A stretch of DNA of 8,553 nt from Planctomycetota bacterium (GTDB taxonomy: Bacteria > Planctomycetota > UBA1135 > UBA2386): positions 1 to 8,553 of the forward strand of contig JAEYTU010000364.1 of NCBI GenBank assembly GCA_023433825.1. The letters run 5' to 3'. Below, in pieces: positions 1-6,613 of this stretch. Numbering within the stretch: position 1 is the stretch's first letter; each line of letters starts with the position of its first letter. The position numbers and the translations under genes are program-made. The notes beneath the pieces were generated by a model. It had not been told where the DNA came from. It ran no database searches and saw only the letters and a list, made by a program, of their open reading frames with translations.

Positions 1-28
1 GCGGTCGGCGCAGCACGGCGGTCGTCAT
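1..28 (-). CDS. Start of an unidentified gene, cut off by the left window edge
   Basis: The ligase stop codon at 25-27 shares an ATGA overlap with an ATG at 26-28. That ATG opens a frame reading MTTAVLRRP up to the window edge without a stop. A GGGGA stretch sits about seven bases upstream of it, inside the end of the ligase gene, and could act as a ribosome binding site. The same four-base overlap joins the two epimerase genes at 7598-7601, so a coupled gene here fits the operon's style. Nine residues are too few to name a product. A glycosyltransferase or another exopolysaccharide gene would fit the context, but that is only a guess. Confidence 0.45.
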
Positions 29-1383
29 TCGCGTCCCCACCGCGGCAGCAACGCCGGACCGGTCGTCGCGGGTCGCATGCGCAGCACCGGCTTCTGCCGA
101 ACGCCGTTGCGCGTCGGCGCGGCGGCCATCGCCGCTTCGGCGCGCAGCACGGCCCACAACGCCGCGACCATCGCGAGCCAGTGGTACATCAGGTCGAAGT
201 GACCGCGGTTCAGGAACACCGCTCCGATCATGAAGCCGAGCGTCGTCGCCTCGAACATCGACGCATAGCTGCGCGCCCAGCCGAGGTCCTCGCGCTGGCG
301 TGCGAGCAGCCGGACGCGGCGAACGACGACGAAGACCGAGCCCAGCAGCAGCACGTAGAGCACGAACGCGATCGTTCCGCCCTCGGCCCAGATCTGCAGG
401 TACGAGTTGTGCGCGACGTAGGCGAAGCTCTGCTCGGCCCCGGGCACGCCTTCCGAGTTGCGTGCCCAGTGCAACTGGAAGTTCCGGATGCCGACGCCGA
501 ACACCGGGTTCGCCTCGATCATGTTCATCGCGACCGACCACGACTTGATTCGCGATGCCGCCGACGACTCCTGCGTGCCCTGACCGATCAGCGCGATTCG
601 CTCCATGACGTGCGCCGGTGCGAACGTCACGAACAGCACGGCGCCGATCGCGAGCACGCCGAACGCCTGCAACAACTTTCGCGATCGGAACGCCATCAGC
701 AGCACGGTTCCGACCGTCGCGACGAAGGCCCCGCGACTGTGCGTCAGGACGATCGTGACGAGCGTCAGCACCATCGTGACCTGCAGGAACCGACGGATGC
801 GCCAGTTCGGCTCGACCTGCGACAGGTAGAAGAGCAGCGGCAGGTTCATGACCATCGCGAGCGCGAAGTCGTTGTTGTCCTCGAGCATTCCGCCGGGTCC
901 GCGCAGGATCGGCGCGCCACCACTGGCGAGACTCATCAGGCCGTTCTTGAACCCGTAGAACCCGAGCGACAGCGCGATCGTCCAGACCAGCCAGCGCAGC
1001 CGCTCGCGCGTGTCGACCTGTCCGGTCGTGAACAACGCGACGCCGATGATCTTCACGAACTCGACGTAGTAGGTCATCACGTACTGACTGTGGCTCTCGG
1101 CCATCGCGAGGCTCAGCGTCATCAGCACGAGCAGCAGGACCATCAACGTCGCTTGGGCCGACGGTCGCGAGAACGGCCGTCGATGCGACTCGTTCGCCAT
1201 CCAGCCGGCGACCATCACGAAGCCGACGAGGAACGAGAACCGCATCGTCCGCGCGAAGCCCCAGCACAGGTCCTGCGGACGCATGTACGCGAGCCACGAG
1301 AACAGCAGCAGGCCGACGTAGGGACGTCGGAACGCGAGCGGCAGCAGCGCCACGACGAGCGCGAACACGAGGACGTCGCGCAT
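25..1383 (-). CDS. O-antigen ligase/Wzy-like polysaccharide ligase, exosortase-associated type
   Basis: A 452-residue polytopic inner-membrane protein with about 11 to 13 hydrophobic segments. The opening (MRDVLVFALVVALLPLAFRR, then a tryptophan-containing second segment and a WGFA motif at 41-44) resembles the putative O-glycosylation ligases found beside exosortase A systems (family TIGR03097, recalled, not searched). Other family-like features are LEDNND at 167-172, the SRG motif at 216-218 after a hydrophobic helix, the GVGIRNF turn at 297-303, and HNSYLQ at 325-330 in the large periplasmic loop. In WaaL/Wzy proteins this loop carries the functional His and Arg residues. The likely role is polymerising or transferring lipid-linked polysaccharide at the periplasmic face. 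It starts 6 nt after the wzz-like stop, so it is probably coupled to it. The tail from 420 on is arginine-rich and probably cytoplasmic. A plain Wzy polymerase is the main alternative. Confidence 0.88.
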   Translation of the reverse strand: MRDVLVFALVVALLPLAFRRPYVGLLLFSWLAYMRPQDLCWGFARTMRFSFLVGFVMVAGWMANESHRRPFSRPSAQATLMVLLLVLMTLSLAMAESHSQYVMTYYVEFVKIIGVALFTTGQVDTRERLRWLVWTIALSLGFYGFKNGLMSLASGGAPILRGPGGMLEDNNDFALAMVMNLPLLFYLSQVEPNWRIRRFLQVTMVLTLVTIVLTHSRGAFVATVGTVLLMAFRSRKLLQAFGVLAIGAVLFVTFAPAHVMERIALIGQGTQESSAASRIKSWSVAMNMIEANPVFGVGIRNFQLHWARNSEGVPGAEQSFAYVAHNSYLQIWAEGGTIAFVLYVLLLGSVFVVVRRVRLLARQREDLGWARSYASMFEATTLGFMIGAVFLNRGHFDLMYHWLAMVAALWAVLRAEAAMAAAPTRNGVRQKPVLRMRPATTGPALLPRWGRE

Positions 1384-1389
1384 GCGCGG

Positions 1390-3012
1390 TCACTTCCCGC
1401 CGGCAGTTCCGAGCACGACGTCGAGCATGCGGACCAGGAACGGCGGAAGACTCGTCGGCGCGCTGTAGTAGAGGATCACGATCGTGACGACGAGCGCGGC
1501 GAAGATCGCGACGACGATCGAGATCGTCCGGCGGCGGCGGCTGACCTCGAGCCGGCGCTCGACGGTCTCCATGTGGCTCAAGCTGCCGAGCACCGGCACC
1601 GGCAGTCCGTGCGCGACGTCGTCGACGGTCTTGAACGACGACTGCATGACGTCGAGCAGCAGCACGATGCCGATCGCCGCCGCGAGGCCGATCAAGCTGC
1701 CGGTCAGCGCGACGAGCAGGATGTCGGGTTCGGTCGGACGCGCCGGCATCGTCGGCTCGGCGACGACTTCGTACGGCCGCTCCATCTGCAGCCGCAGGAC
1801 CTTCGACTCGAGACCTTCGCGCTCCTTCTCGAGATCGATGACCTGCGCCTTGAGCACCTCGATCCCGAGCTCGATCTTCCGCCGTTGCTCGTACAGCCCC
1901 GGGCGCTCCTGCTTCTCGCGTTGGAGCTTTCTGATCTCGGTCTGCAACGACTCCCGCTGCGCTTCGGCGTCCGCGATCTCGTTGCCGATCCGGCGCAGCT
2001 CGGACTGCAGGAATCCGTACTGCTTGTTCTCGACCTCGGTCGTGCGGACCTGATCGAGGGCGGCGGCGATGCGTTCGTACTCGGCCTTCGCGGTGTCGGC
2101 CATCTGGCGGACCGAGTTGTACTGCGGGTTCGCAGGCGTCCAGTTCGCCAAGCGCTCCTCGAGTTGGAGCCACGTGATCTGCGCGCGTGTCAGTGCGAAC
2201 TCGAGGTCCGGAGGAATCGGAATCTTCTCCTCCGACACGATGCGCTGCGGCGTCGACTCGAACTCCAACCGCTTGCTGCGAAGTTCACGCTTCGCCGCTT
2301 CGATCCGCGCGTCGATCAGCGCGAGTGCATCGGTCTTCGCCTTCAGCCGCTCGGCGAGCGCGTTCTGTTCGAGATCGCGCCCCGATGCCGTGAAGTCGTT
2401 CGGGTCGAGCCCGTGCAGTTCCTCGAACTGGCGCAGTTCGGTCTCCGCCGTCGTGACGGCGGTGTACTGACTCCGCAACCGCGCCGAGAGCGCTGCCTGC
2501 TCGCCGACGATCAGATCGCGCAGTCGCGTCCGTTCGCTGTCGAGCCACAGGTCGCGCAGTGTTTGGGTCAGTTGCACGGCGCGGCGCGGGTTCGTGTCGC
2601 GATAGGCCAACCGCAACTGCATCGAACTTCGTCCGCGCGACGGCCCGGTCAGGTCGGTGACCTCGACCCGTCCGCGGACGGCGTTCTCGAATGCGATCCG
2701 CTGCTCGTCCGGCGCGGCGACCTCGGGCCAGCCGAGCTTGCGCAGCGTCTCGGGGACGCGGGCTGGGATCGTCGTCCGCGCGCTCGCGACTTCGCCGACC
2801 AGCGGATCCTCGGCGTCGCCGCCGCGCGGCTGCACGACGTTGCCGTTGAAGCGGACGACGGTCGTGACGACGTAGTAGCGCGGGACGAAGAACGCGACGA
2901 GACCGCCGATCACGAGGCCGAGCAGCGAGATCGGTACGACCTGCCAGGTCCGGCGCCGCAGCAGATCCAGGTACCGAGCGAACGAGACCGGCGGCAGGTC
3001 GAGCTGCGTCAT
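1390..3012 (-). CDS. GumC/Wzz-like polysaccharide chain-length determinant, no kinase domain
   Basis: A 540-residue inner-membrane polysaccharide co-polymerase. An N-terminal membrane helix spans about 25-44, followed by a periplasmic domain that is largely charged, heptad-like coiled coil from about 150 to 410. A proline-rich stretch at 420-429 precedes a second helix at 431-455, as is typical of Wzz/GumC proteins. Next comes a cytoplasmic-type linker with the LPVPVLGSL motif (470-478), which in related proteins leads into a BY-kinase. Here no Walker motifs follow. A third hydrophobic helix (496-515) and a short tail end the protein. It should set chain length and link polymerisation to the Wza-like exporter encoded just upstream. 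The ATG start is supported by AAGGA five bases ahead (3018-3022). It lies 48 nt after the wza-like stop and 6 nt before the ligase. The family assignment is firm; the exact subfamily is not. Confidence 0.9.
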   Translation of the reverse strand: MTQLDLPPVSFARYLDLLRRRTWQVVPISLLGLVIGGLVAFFVPRYYVVTTVVRFNGNVVQPRGGDAEDPLVGEVASARTTIPARVPETLRKLGWPEVAAPDEQRIAFENAVRGRVEVTDLTGPSRGRSSMQLRLAYRDTNPRRAVQLTQTLRDLWLDSERTRLRDLIVGEQAALSARLRSQYTAVTTAETELRQFEELHGLDPNDFTASGRDLEQNALAERLKAKTDALALIDARIEAAKRELRSKRLEFESTPQRIVSEEKIPIPPDLEFALTRAQITWLQLEERLANWTPANPQYNSVRQMADTAKAEYERIAAALDQVRTTEVENKQYGFLQSELRRIGNEIADAEAQRESLQTEIRKLQREKQERPGLYEQRRKIELGIEVLKAQVIDLEKEREGLESKVLRLQMERPYEVVAEPTMPARPTEPDILLVALTGSLIGLAAAIGIVLLLDVMQSSFKTVDDVAHGLPVPVLGSLSHMETVERRLEVSRRRRTISIVVAIFAALVVTIVILYYSAPTSLPPFLVRMLDVVLGTAGGK

Positions 3013-3060
3013 CGCGTTCCTTCCGCAGCTCGGATGCCGGTCATTGCGTCGTCGTCCGTC

Positions 3061-3900
3061 TCAGAATCGGTAGAAGAACCCGTCTTGCTGGTCACCGAGC
3101 GCGTACTCGTACGAGTACCGGAGTGTGGCCGCGCTGAAGAGCGCACTCGTGACGACACCGAGCGGTGTCACGAGCTTTTCGACAAACCGGGCCAGTGCAC
3201 CGAAGAACGTCGGCGGGACGACGATGATGTCCCGGTCCTGGAGCCGGAAATTGTACGTCGAGAAACCGGTCTCGATCATCTCGCGCATGTTGAAGTGCAG
3301 GACGAGCGGCGTCTCGGGATCGGGACGAACGAGGCGGATTCGACCGATGTTCGCCATCGGTGTCGTGCCGATCGTCGCGATCGCATCGAACAGCGTCATG
3401 TCGGCGCGCGTCATCGGCAGGCGCCCCTTCGATTGGACTTCGCCGAACGCGTAGATGACCTTTCCGGCGTTGATGACGCGCGCCTGGACACGGATCTCGC
3501 GCGTGAAGAACGCATAGAGCTGTTCCTCGACGAGCTTCTTCAGCTCCCCCTCGGTCATCCCGAGCACCTGCACCGGCCCGACGTACGGCAGCAGGATCGT
3601 GCCGTCGAGGCTGACCGACTGGACGGCGGTCAGGACGCCGAGTTGTTCGAAGCCCGGTGTCAGGACGACGCCCGGGTCGACGAGGAACACGACACCGTCG
3701 CCGCCGGCGACGTAGTTCTCGAGGGCGGCATTGCCCTCGGCGCGCGTGCCGAACCCCTTCTCGATCAGCAGCTCCCGGATCCGCTTCTCCTCGACGTTCG
3801 TGCAGGCGGTGATCGCGAGCAGCAGCGCGACGAGCGCGAAACGCAGCCGGCCGACGACGGGGATCCGGAAGCGTGTTTCGCAGGACGACTTCGCGTTCAT
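3061..3900 (-). CDS. Wza-like polysaccharide export lipoprotein (Poly_export and SLBB domains)
   Basis: A 279-residue outer-membrane export protein. The N-terminus is a lipoprotein signal: arginines near 10-20, a hydrophobic core at 21-30, and a lipobox ITAC with the acylated cysteine at position 33. The next residue is Thr, not Asp, which suggests outer-membrane sorting. A polysaccharide-export domain covers about 62-145, with GD at 67-68 and the family-like SLDGTILLPYVGPVQVLGMT at 97-116. One SLBB-type β-grasp domain follows at about 147-230 and ends in LQDRDIIVVPP. The last 50 residues contain an amphipathic or hydrophobic stretch that could form the membrane-spanning helix, as in E. coli Wza. 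At about 280 residues it is shorter than the 379-residue E. coli protein. I chose the ATG at 3900; an in-frame GTG at 3909 is possible, and neither has a clear Shine-Dalgarno. It should work with the GumC/Wzz-like protein encoded next. Confidence 0.9.
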   Translation of the reverse strand: MNAKSSCETRFRIPVVGRLRFALVALLLAITACTNVEEKRIRELLIEKGFGTRAEGNAALENYVAGGDGVVFLVDPGVVLTPGFEQLGVLTAVQSVSLDGTILLPYVGPVQVLGMTEGELKKLVEEQLYAFFTREIRVQARVINAGKVIYAFGEVQSKGRLPMTRADMTLFDAIATIGTTPMANIGRIRLVRPDPETPLVLHFNMREMIETGFSTYNFRLQDRDIIVVPPTFFGALARFVEKLVTPLGVVTSALFSAATLRYSYEYALGDQQDGFFYRF

Positions 3901-3918
3901 CGTTGGCACTCGGACGGC

Positions 3919-3947
3919 TTGCCGCTGCGCGATCGAACGGGCGGCAA
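3919..3947 (-). promoter_or_regulatory. Small inverted repeat in the leader of the wza-like gene
   Basis: A perfect 7-bp inverted repeat, TTGCCGC and GCGGCAA, at 3919-3925 and 3941-3947 flanks a 15-nt loop. It ends about 19 nt upstream of the chosen ATG. In the mRNA it would form a GC-rich hairpin close to the translation start. It has no U-tract, so it is not a simple terminator. It could modulate translation of the exporter gene, or it could be a chance pairing in GC-rich DNA. Confidence 0.3.
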
Positions 3948-3960
3948 CGGAACGGGGCGG

Positions 3961-3987
3961 ATGCTAGCACGCCCCTCGCTGGCGCAA
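3961..3987 (-). promoter_or_regulatory. Candidate sigma-70-type promoter for the export module
   Basis: This lies in the only long gap of the operon (3901-4000). Reading the minus strand, TTGCGC (3987-3982) is followed by a 15-nt spacer and TAGCAT (3966-3961), which matches TATAAT at four of six positions. TG sits one base upstream of the hexamer, giving an extended -10 pattern. The -35 match and spacer are weak. Transcription would begin near 3954, leaving a leader of about 55 nt that contains the inverted repeat at 3919-3947. An internal promoter would allow the wza-wzz-ligase genes to be expressed separately from the sugar genes. The 8-bp palindrome TGCTAGCA at 3962-3969 is an alternative reading as a protein-binding site. 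Confidence 0.28.
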
Positions 3988-4000
3988 AGTGAGGGAACGC

Positions 4001-5017
4001 TCACGAGAGTCGGCCGCCGTACTGCTCGTCGTAGTAGGACCGGTACGCCCCCGAACGGACGCGCTCCCACCATGGGCGATTCGCGACGTACCACTCGACG
4101 GTGCTCCGCAGGCCGGCCTCGAACGTGTGGCGAGGGGTGAACCCCAACTCGGCGCGCGCCTTTCGGTTGTCGATCGCGTAGCGGCGATCGTGGCCGGGAC
4201 GGTCGGTCACGTACTGGATCAGGCTCTCGTCGCGACCGGTCAGTGCGAGGATCTCCTTGACGACGTGGATGTTCTCGCGCTCGGCGTCACCCCCGAGGTT
4301 GTAGACCTCGCCGTCGCGGCCCTTCTCGAGTGCCAGCCGAATGCCTTCGCAGTGATCGGTCACGTAGATCCAGTCGCGGATGTTCCGACCGTCGCCGTAG
4401 ACCGGCAGCTTCTTGCCCTCGAGCGCGTTCGCGATCATCAGCGGGATCAGCTTCTCCGGGAATTGGTACGGCCCGTAGTTGTTCGAGCACCGCGTCGTCA
4501 GCACCGGCATGTGATGCGTGTGGAACGCCGCGCGCACGAGCAGGTCACTGCCGGCCTTGCTGGCCGAGTACGGCGAGTTGGGTTGGATCGGGCTGTCCTC
4601 GGTGAAGAGGCCCGTCGCGCCGAGACTGCCGTAGACCTCGTCGGTGCTGACGTGGACGAAGCGATCGATCTTTCGCGCACGCGCGACGTCGAGCAGCACC
4701 TGCGTGCCGACGACGTTCGTCCGGATGAACGCGCTCGCGTCGAGGACCGATCGGTCGACGTGGCTCTCGGCGGCGAAGTGGACGACGGCGTCGATCCGTT
4801 GTTCGCCGAACACCTGCTCGACGGCCGGGCGGTCGGCGACGTCGGCTCGGACGAACCGGTAGCGCGGGTCGCGTTCGACGTCGGTCAGGTTCTCGAGGTT
4901 GCCGGCGTAGGTCAGCGCGTCGAGGTTGACGACCTCGTGCTGCGTCGTCTGCAGCAGCAGCCGGACGAAGTTCGAACCGATGAAGCCGGCGCCGCCGGTG
5001 ACGAGGATCTTGCTCAA
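4001..5017 (-). CDS. rfbB: dTDP-glucose 4,6-dehydratase
   Basis: A 338-residue extended SDR enzyme that converts dTDP-glucose to dTDP-4-keto-6-deoxyglucose, the second step of dTDP-rhamnose synthesis. The NAD-binding motif GGAGFIG is at 8-14. FAAESHVDRS (81-90), the dehydratase signature STDEVYG with the Thr-Asp-Glu triad at 125-127, and the catalytic YSASK (Tyr150, Lys154) are all present, as are NNYGPYQFPEKL (179-190) and the substrate-side RDW (214-216). The length matches the family. The start is a TTG at 5017 that overlaps the rfbD stop as TTGA. It is backed by GGAG five bases upstream and by the family N-terminus beginning at this point. The frame stays open upstream to 5221, but that extension is arginine-rich, unlike the family, and lies inside rfbD. 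The next gene downstream starts 100 nt away. Confidence 0.96.
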   Translation of the reverse strand: MSKILVTGGAGFIGSNFVRLLLQTTQHEVVNLDALTYAGNLENLTDVERDPRYRFVRADVADRPAVEQVFGEQRIDAVVHFAAESHVDRSVLDASAFIRTNVVGTQVLLDVARARKIDRFVHVSTDEVYGSLGATGLFTEDSPIQPNSPYSASKAGSDLLVRAAFHTHHMPVLTTRCSNNYGPYQFPEKLIPLMIANALEGKKLPVYGDGRNIRDWIYVTDHCEGIRLALEKGRDGEVYNLGGDAERENIHVVKEILALTGRDESLIQYVTDRPGHDRRYAIDNRKARAELGFTPRHTFEAGLRSTVEWYVANRPWWERVRSGAYRSYYDEQYGGRLS

Positions 5018-5886
5018 GACTTCTCCAGTGCGAGATGGCGACGGATCGCGTCGGAATACGGCGGGAGCGCGTGGCCGCGGAGCGCCGTCAGGCGTGCGCA
5101 GTCGAGCGCCGACCACGCCGGGCGGCGCGCCGGGCGCCCGAGTTCGGCGCTGGTCGTCCTGCCGACTTCGACGTGGCCGAGGCCGGCTGCGGCGAGGATC
5201 TCGGTCGCGAACTGGTGCCACGTGCAGACGCCGTCGTTCGCCGCGTGCCAGATCCCGCCATCGGTGTCGGTGGCGAGCAGGTCGAGCAGCGCCGCGGCCA
5301 GGTCGAGCGTGAACGTCGGCGATCCCGACTGGTCGTCGACGACCTTCAACGGTTCGCCGGCACGCGCGCGCGCGAGGATCGCGCTCGGGAAGTTCTTGCC
5401 GCCGGGCCCGAACACCCAGCTCGTCCGCACGACGTGGAAGTCGCGGCGTCCGTGCGCGAGGACCGCGATCTCACCGCTGCGCTTGCTGCGGCCGTAGGCG
5501 GACAGCGGCGCGCACGGGGCGTCGACGGCGTACGGCGTTCGCGCTTCGCCGTCGAAGACGAAGTCCGTACTGACGTAGGCGAGGCGGATGCCGAACTCGG
5601 CGCACGCCGAGGCGACGTTCGCCGTGCCGCGGCCGTTGACGGCTTCGGCGCGTTCGGGATCGCGTTCGCAGCCGTCGACGTCGGTCCAGGCGCCGGCATG
5701 CACGACGGCGGCCGGACCCCGGTGGCCGATCTCCGCGTGGACGGCGCGCGGGTCCTCGACTGGCATGTCGCCATGACGCGATCCGTGTGCGCGCAGACCA
5801 CGCCGCGACGCCTCGGCGAGGACGGCTCGCCCCAGTTGGCCGCCGGCGCCGGTGACCAGCAGGTCGCACGCCTTCGCGTCAGACAT
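5014..5886 (-). CDS. rfbD: dTDP-4-dehydrorhamnose reductase
   Basis: A 290-residue SDR-type reductase for the last step of dTDP-L-rhamnose synthesis, using NAD(P)H. The nucleotide-binding motif GAGGQLG is at 13-19. AWTDVDGCERDP (66-77) corresponds to the conserved A-T-VD-E region. STDFVFDG is at 106-113 and the catalytic YGRSK (Tyr131, Lys135) at 131-135. RTSWVFGPGGKNF (154-166), VDDQSGSPTFTLDLA (183-197) and a late RPARRPAWSALD block (251-262) are also typical of RmlD. The start overlaps the end of rfbA by 8 nt (ATGTCTGA) with no obvious Shine-Dalgarno, so it probably relies on translational coupling. Its stop overlaps the rfbB TTG. No rfbC, which would supply the normal substrate, is in the window, so a reductase making another dTDP-6-deoxyhexose is a less likely alternative. 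Confidence 0.93.
   Translation of the reverse strand: MSDAKACDLLVTGAGGQLGRAVLAEASRRGLRAHGSRHGDMPVEDPRAVHAEIGHRGPAAVVHAGAWTDVDGCERDPERAEAVNGRGTANVASACAEFGIRLAYVSTDFVFDGEARTPYAVDAPCAPLSAYGRSKRSGEIAVLAHGRRDFHVVRTSWVFGPGGKNFPSAILARARAGEPLKVVDDQSGSPTFTLDLAAALLDLLATDTDGGIWHAANDGVCTWHQFATEILAAAGLGHVEVGRTTSAELGRPARRPAWSALDCARLTALRGHALPPYSDAIRRHLALEKS
5020..5026 (-). promoter_or_regulatory. Ribosome binding site that fixes the TTG start of rfbB
   Basis: On the minus strand GGAGAAG runs from 5026 to 5020, with GGAG five bases before the TTG at 5017. It lies within the last codons of rfbD. It supports use of the rare TTG start over any start further upstream in the open frame, where there is no good Shine-Dalgarno next to a family-like N-terminus. 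Confidence 0.6.
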
Positions 5887-6613
5887 CGAGACGATTCGCG
5901 CCGCCTTGGGCGATCAGGTTGCTCGCGCGCAGCAGCGACTCGAACGTGCCGGCGTCGGTCCACCACCCGTCGAGCACTTCGGCCGTCAACTGACCTTCGG
6001 CGAGGTAGGCGTTGTTGACGTCGGTGATCTCGAGTTCGCCACGCGCGCTCGGCTTCAGCGTTCGCGCGATGTCGAACACGCGCGCGTCGTACATGTAGAT
6101 GCCGATCACGGCGAGGTTCGACTTCGGCTGCTTCGGCTTCTCGACGATGCTCTTGACCTTGCCGTTCTCGACCTCGGCGACGCCGAAACGCTGCGGATCG
6201 TGCACTTCCTTCAACAGGATCTTCGCGCCCGAACGCTGCGCGCGGAACTCGTCGACGGCCTTCTTGATGTTGCCCTCGATGATGTTGTCGCCGAGCACGA
6301 CGACGACTTGATCGCCGTCGACGAAGTGTTCGGTCAACTTCAACGCGTCGGCGATGCCACCTTCGCCCTGCTGATAGGTGTAGTTGACGTCCTTCAATCC
6401 GAAGTCGTTGCCGTTGCCGAGCAGTTGCAGGAAGTGACCTGCGAAGTTGCCGCCGGTGACGATCTGGATGTCCGTGATGCCCGCGTTCACGAGGCATTGG
6501 ATCGGGTAGTAGATCATCGGCCGGTCGTAGACCGGCAGCAGGTGCTTGTTCGTGATCTTCGTCAGGGGATACAGCCGCGTGCCGAGTCCGCCGGCCAGGA
6601 TGACGCCCTTCAT
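5879..6613 (-). CDS. rfbA: Glucose-1-phosphate thymidylyltransferase, short form
   Basis: A 244-residue nucleotidyltransferase that couples dTTP and glucose-1-phosphate to make dTDP-glucose, the entry step of the rhamnose branch. The signature GGLGTRLYPLTKITNKHLLP runs from 8 to 27. The Mg-binding LGDN is at 108-111 (Asp110), the EKP motif at 158-160, and GELEITDVN (192-200) and GWWTDAGT (216-223, second metal-site Asp220) also fit. It is about 45 residues shorter than the roughly 290-residue E. coli RmlA and lacks the C-terminal helical part. It resembles the short RfbA class known from Bacillus. The ATG at 6613 is chosen because the family N-terminus begins there and GAGG lies 8 nt upstream. 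The frame is open further upstream, but that part overlaps the epimerase gene and is unlike the family. Its stop lies inside the start of rfbD. A nucleotidyltransferase with a different sugar or base specificity is possible. Confidence 0.91.
   Translation of the reverse strand: MKGVILAGGLGTRLYPLTKITNKHLLPVYDRPMIYYPIQCLVNAGITDIQIVTGGNFAGHFLQLLGNGNDFGLKDVNYTYQQGEGGIADALKLTEHFVDGDQVVVVLGDNIIEGNIKKAVDEFRAQRSGAKILLKEVHDPQRFGVAEVENGKVKSIVEKPKQPKSNLAVIGIYMYDARVFDIARTLKPSARGELEITDVNNAYLAEGQLTAEVLDGWWTDAGTFESLLRASNLIAQGGANRLDV

Noticed and set aside
3918..3990. Search for a JUMPstart/ops antitermination element before the wza-like gene
   Set aside because: No GGCGGTAG or similar ops core is present in the gap.
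3973..3995. Possible terminator hairpin CCCTC/GAGGG just after rfbB
   Set aside because: The stem is only 5 bp with a 13-nt loop and no following U-tract, and it overlaps the candidate -35 region. It does not qualify as an intrinsic terminator.
181..4140. A plus-strand open frame of 1319 codons running antisense to the ligase, wzz-like and wza-like genes and into the end of rfbB
   Set aside because: The ligase, wzz-like and wza-like genes all lie in the same phase, codon-aligned with this frame, so a stop would need sense codons TTA, CTA or TCA, which are rare in GC-rich genes. The translation is a low-complexity Arg/Asp/Glu/Gln-rich string with no recognisable domain, while the minus-strand proteins are clear family members.
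5018..5221. Upstream extension of the rfbB frame by 68 residues
   Set aside because: It lies inside rfbD in another frame, is arginine/proline-rich and unlike any RmlB N-terminus. The TTG at 5017 has its own ribosome binding site.
3989..5497. A plus-strand open frame of 502 codons opposite rfbB and rfbD
   Set aside because: It is the antisense shadow of two well-supported enzymes, with an Arg/Val/Asp-rich composition and no motif.
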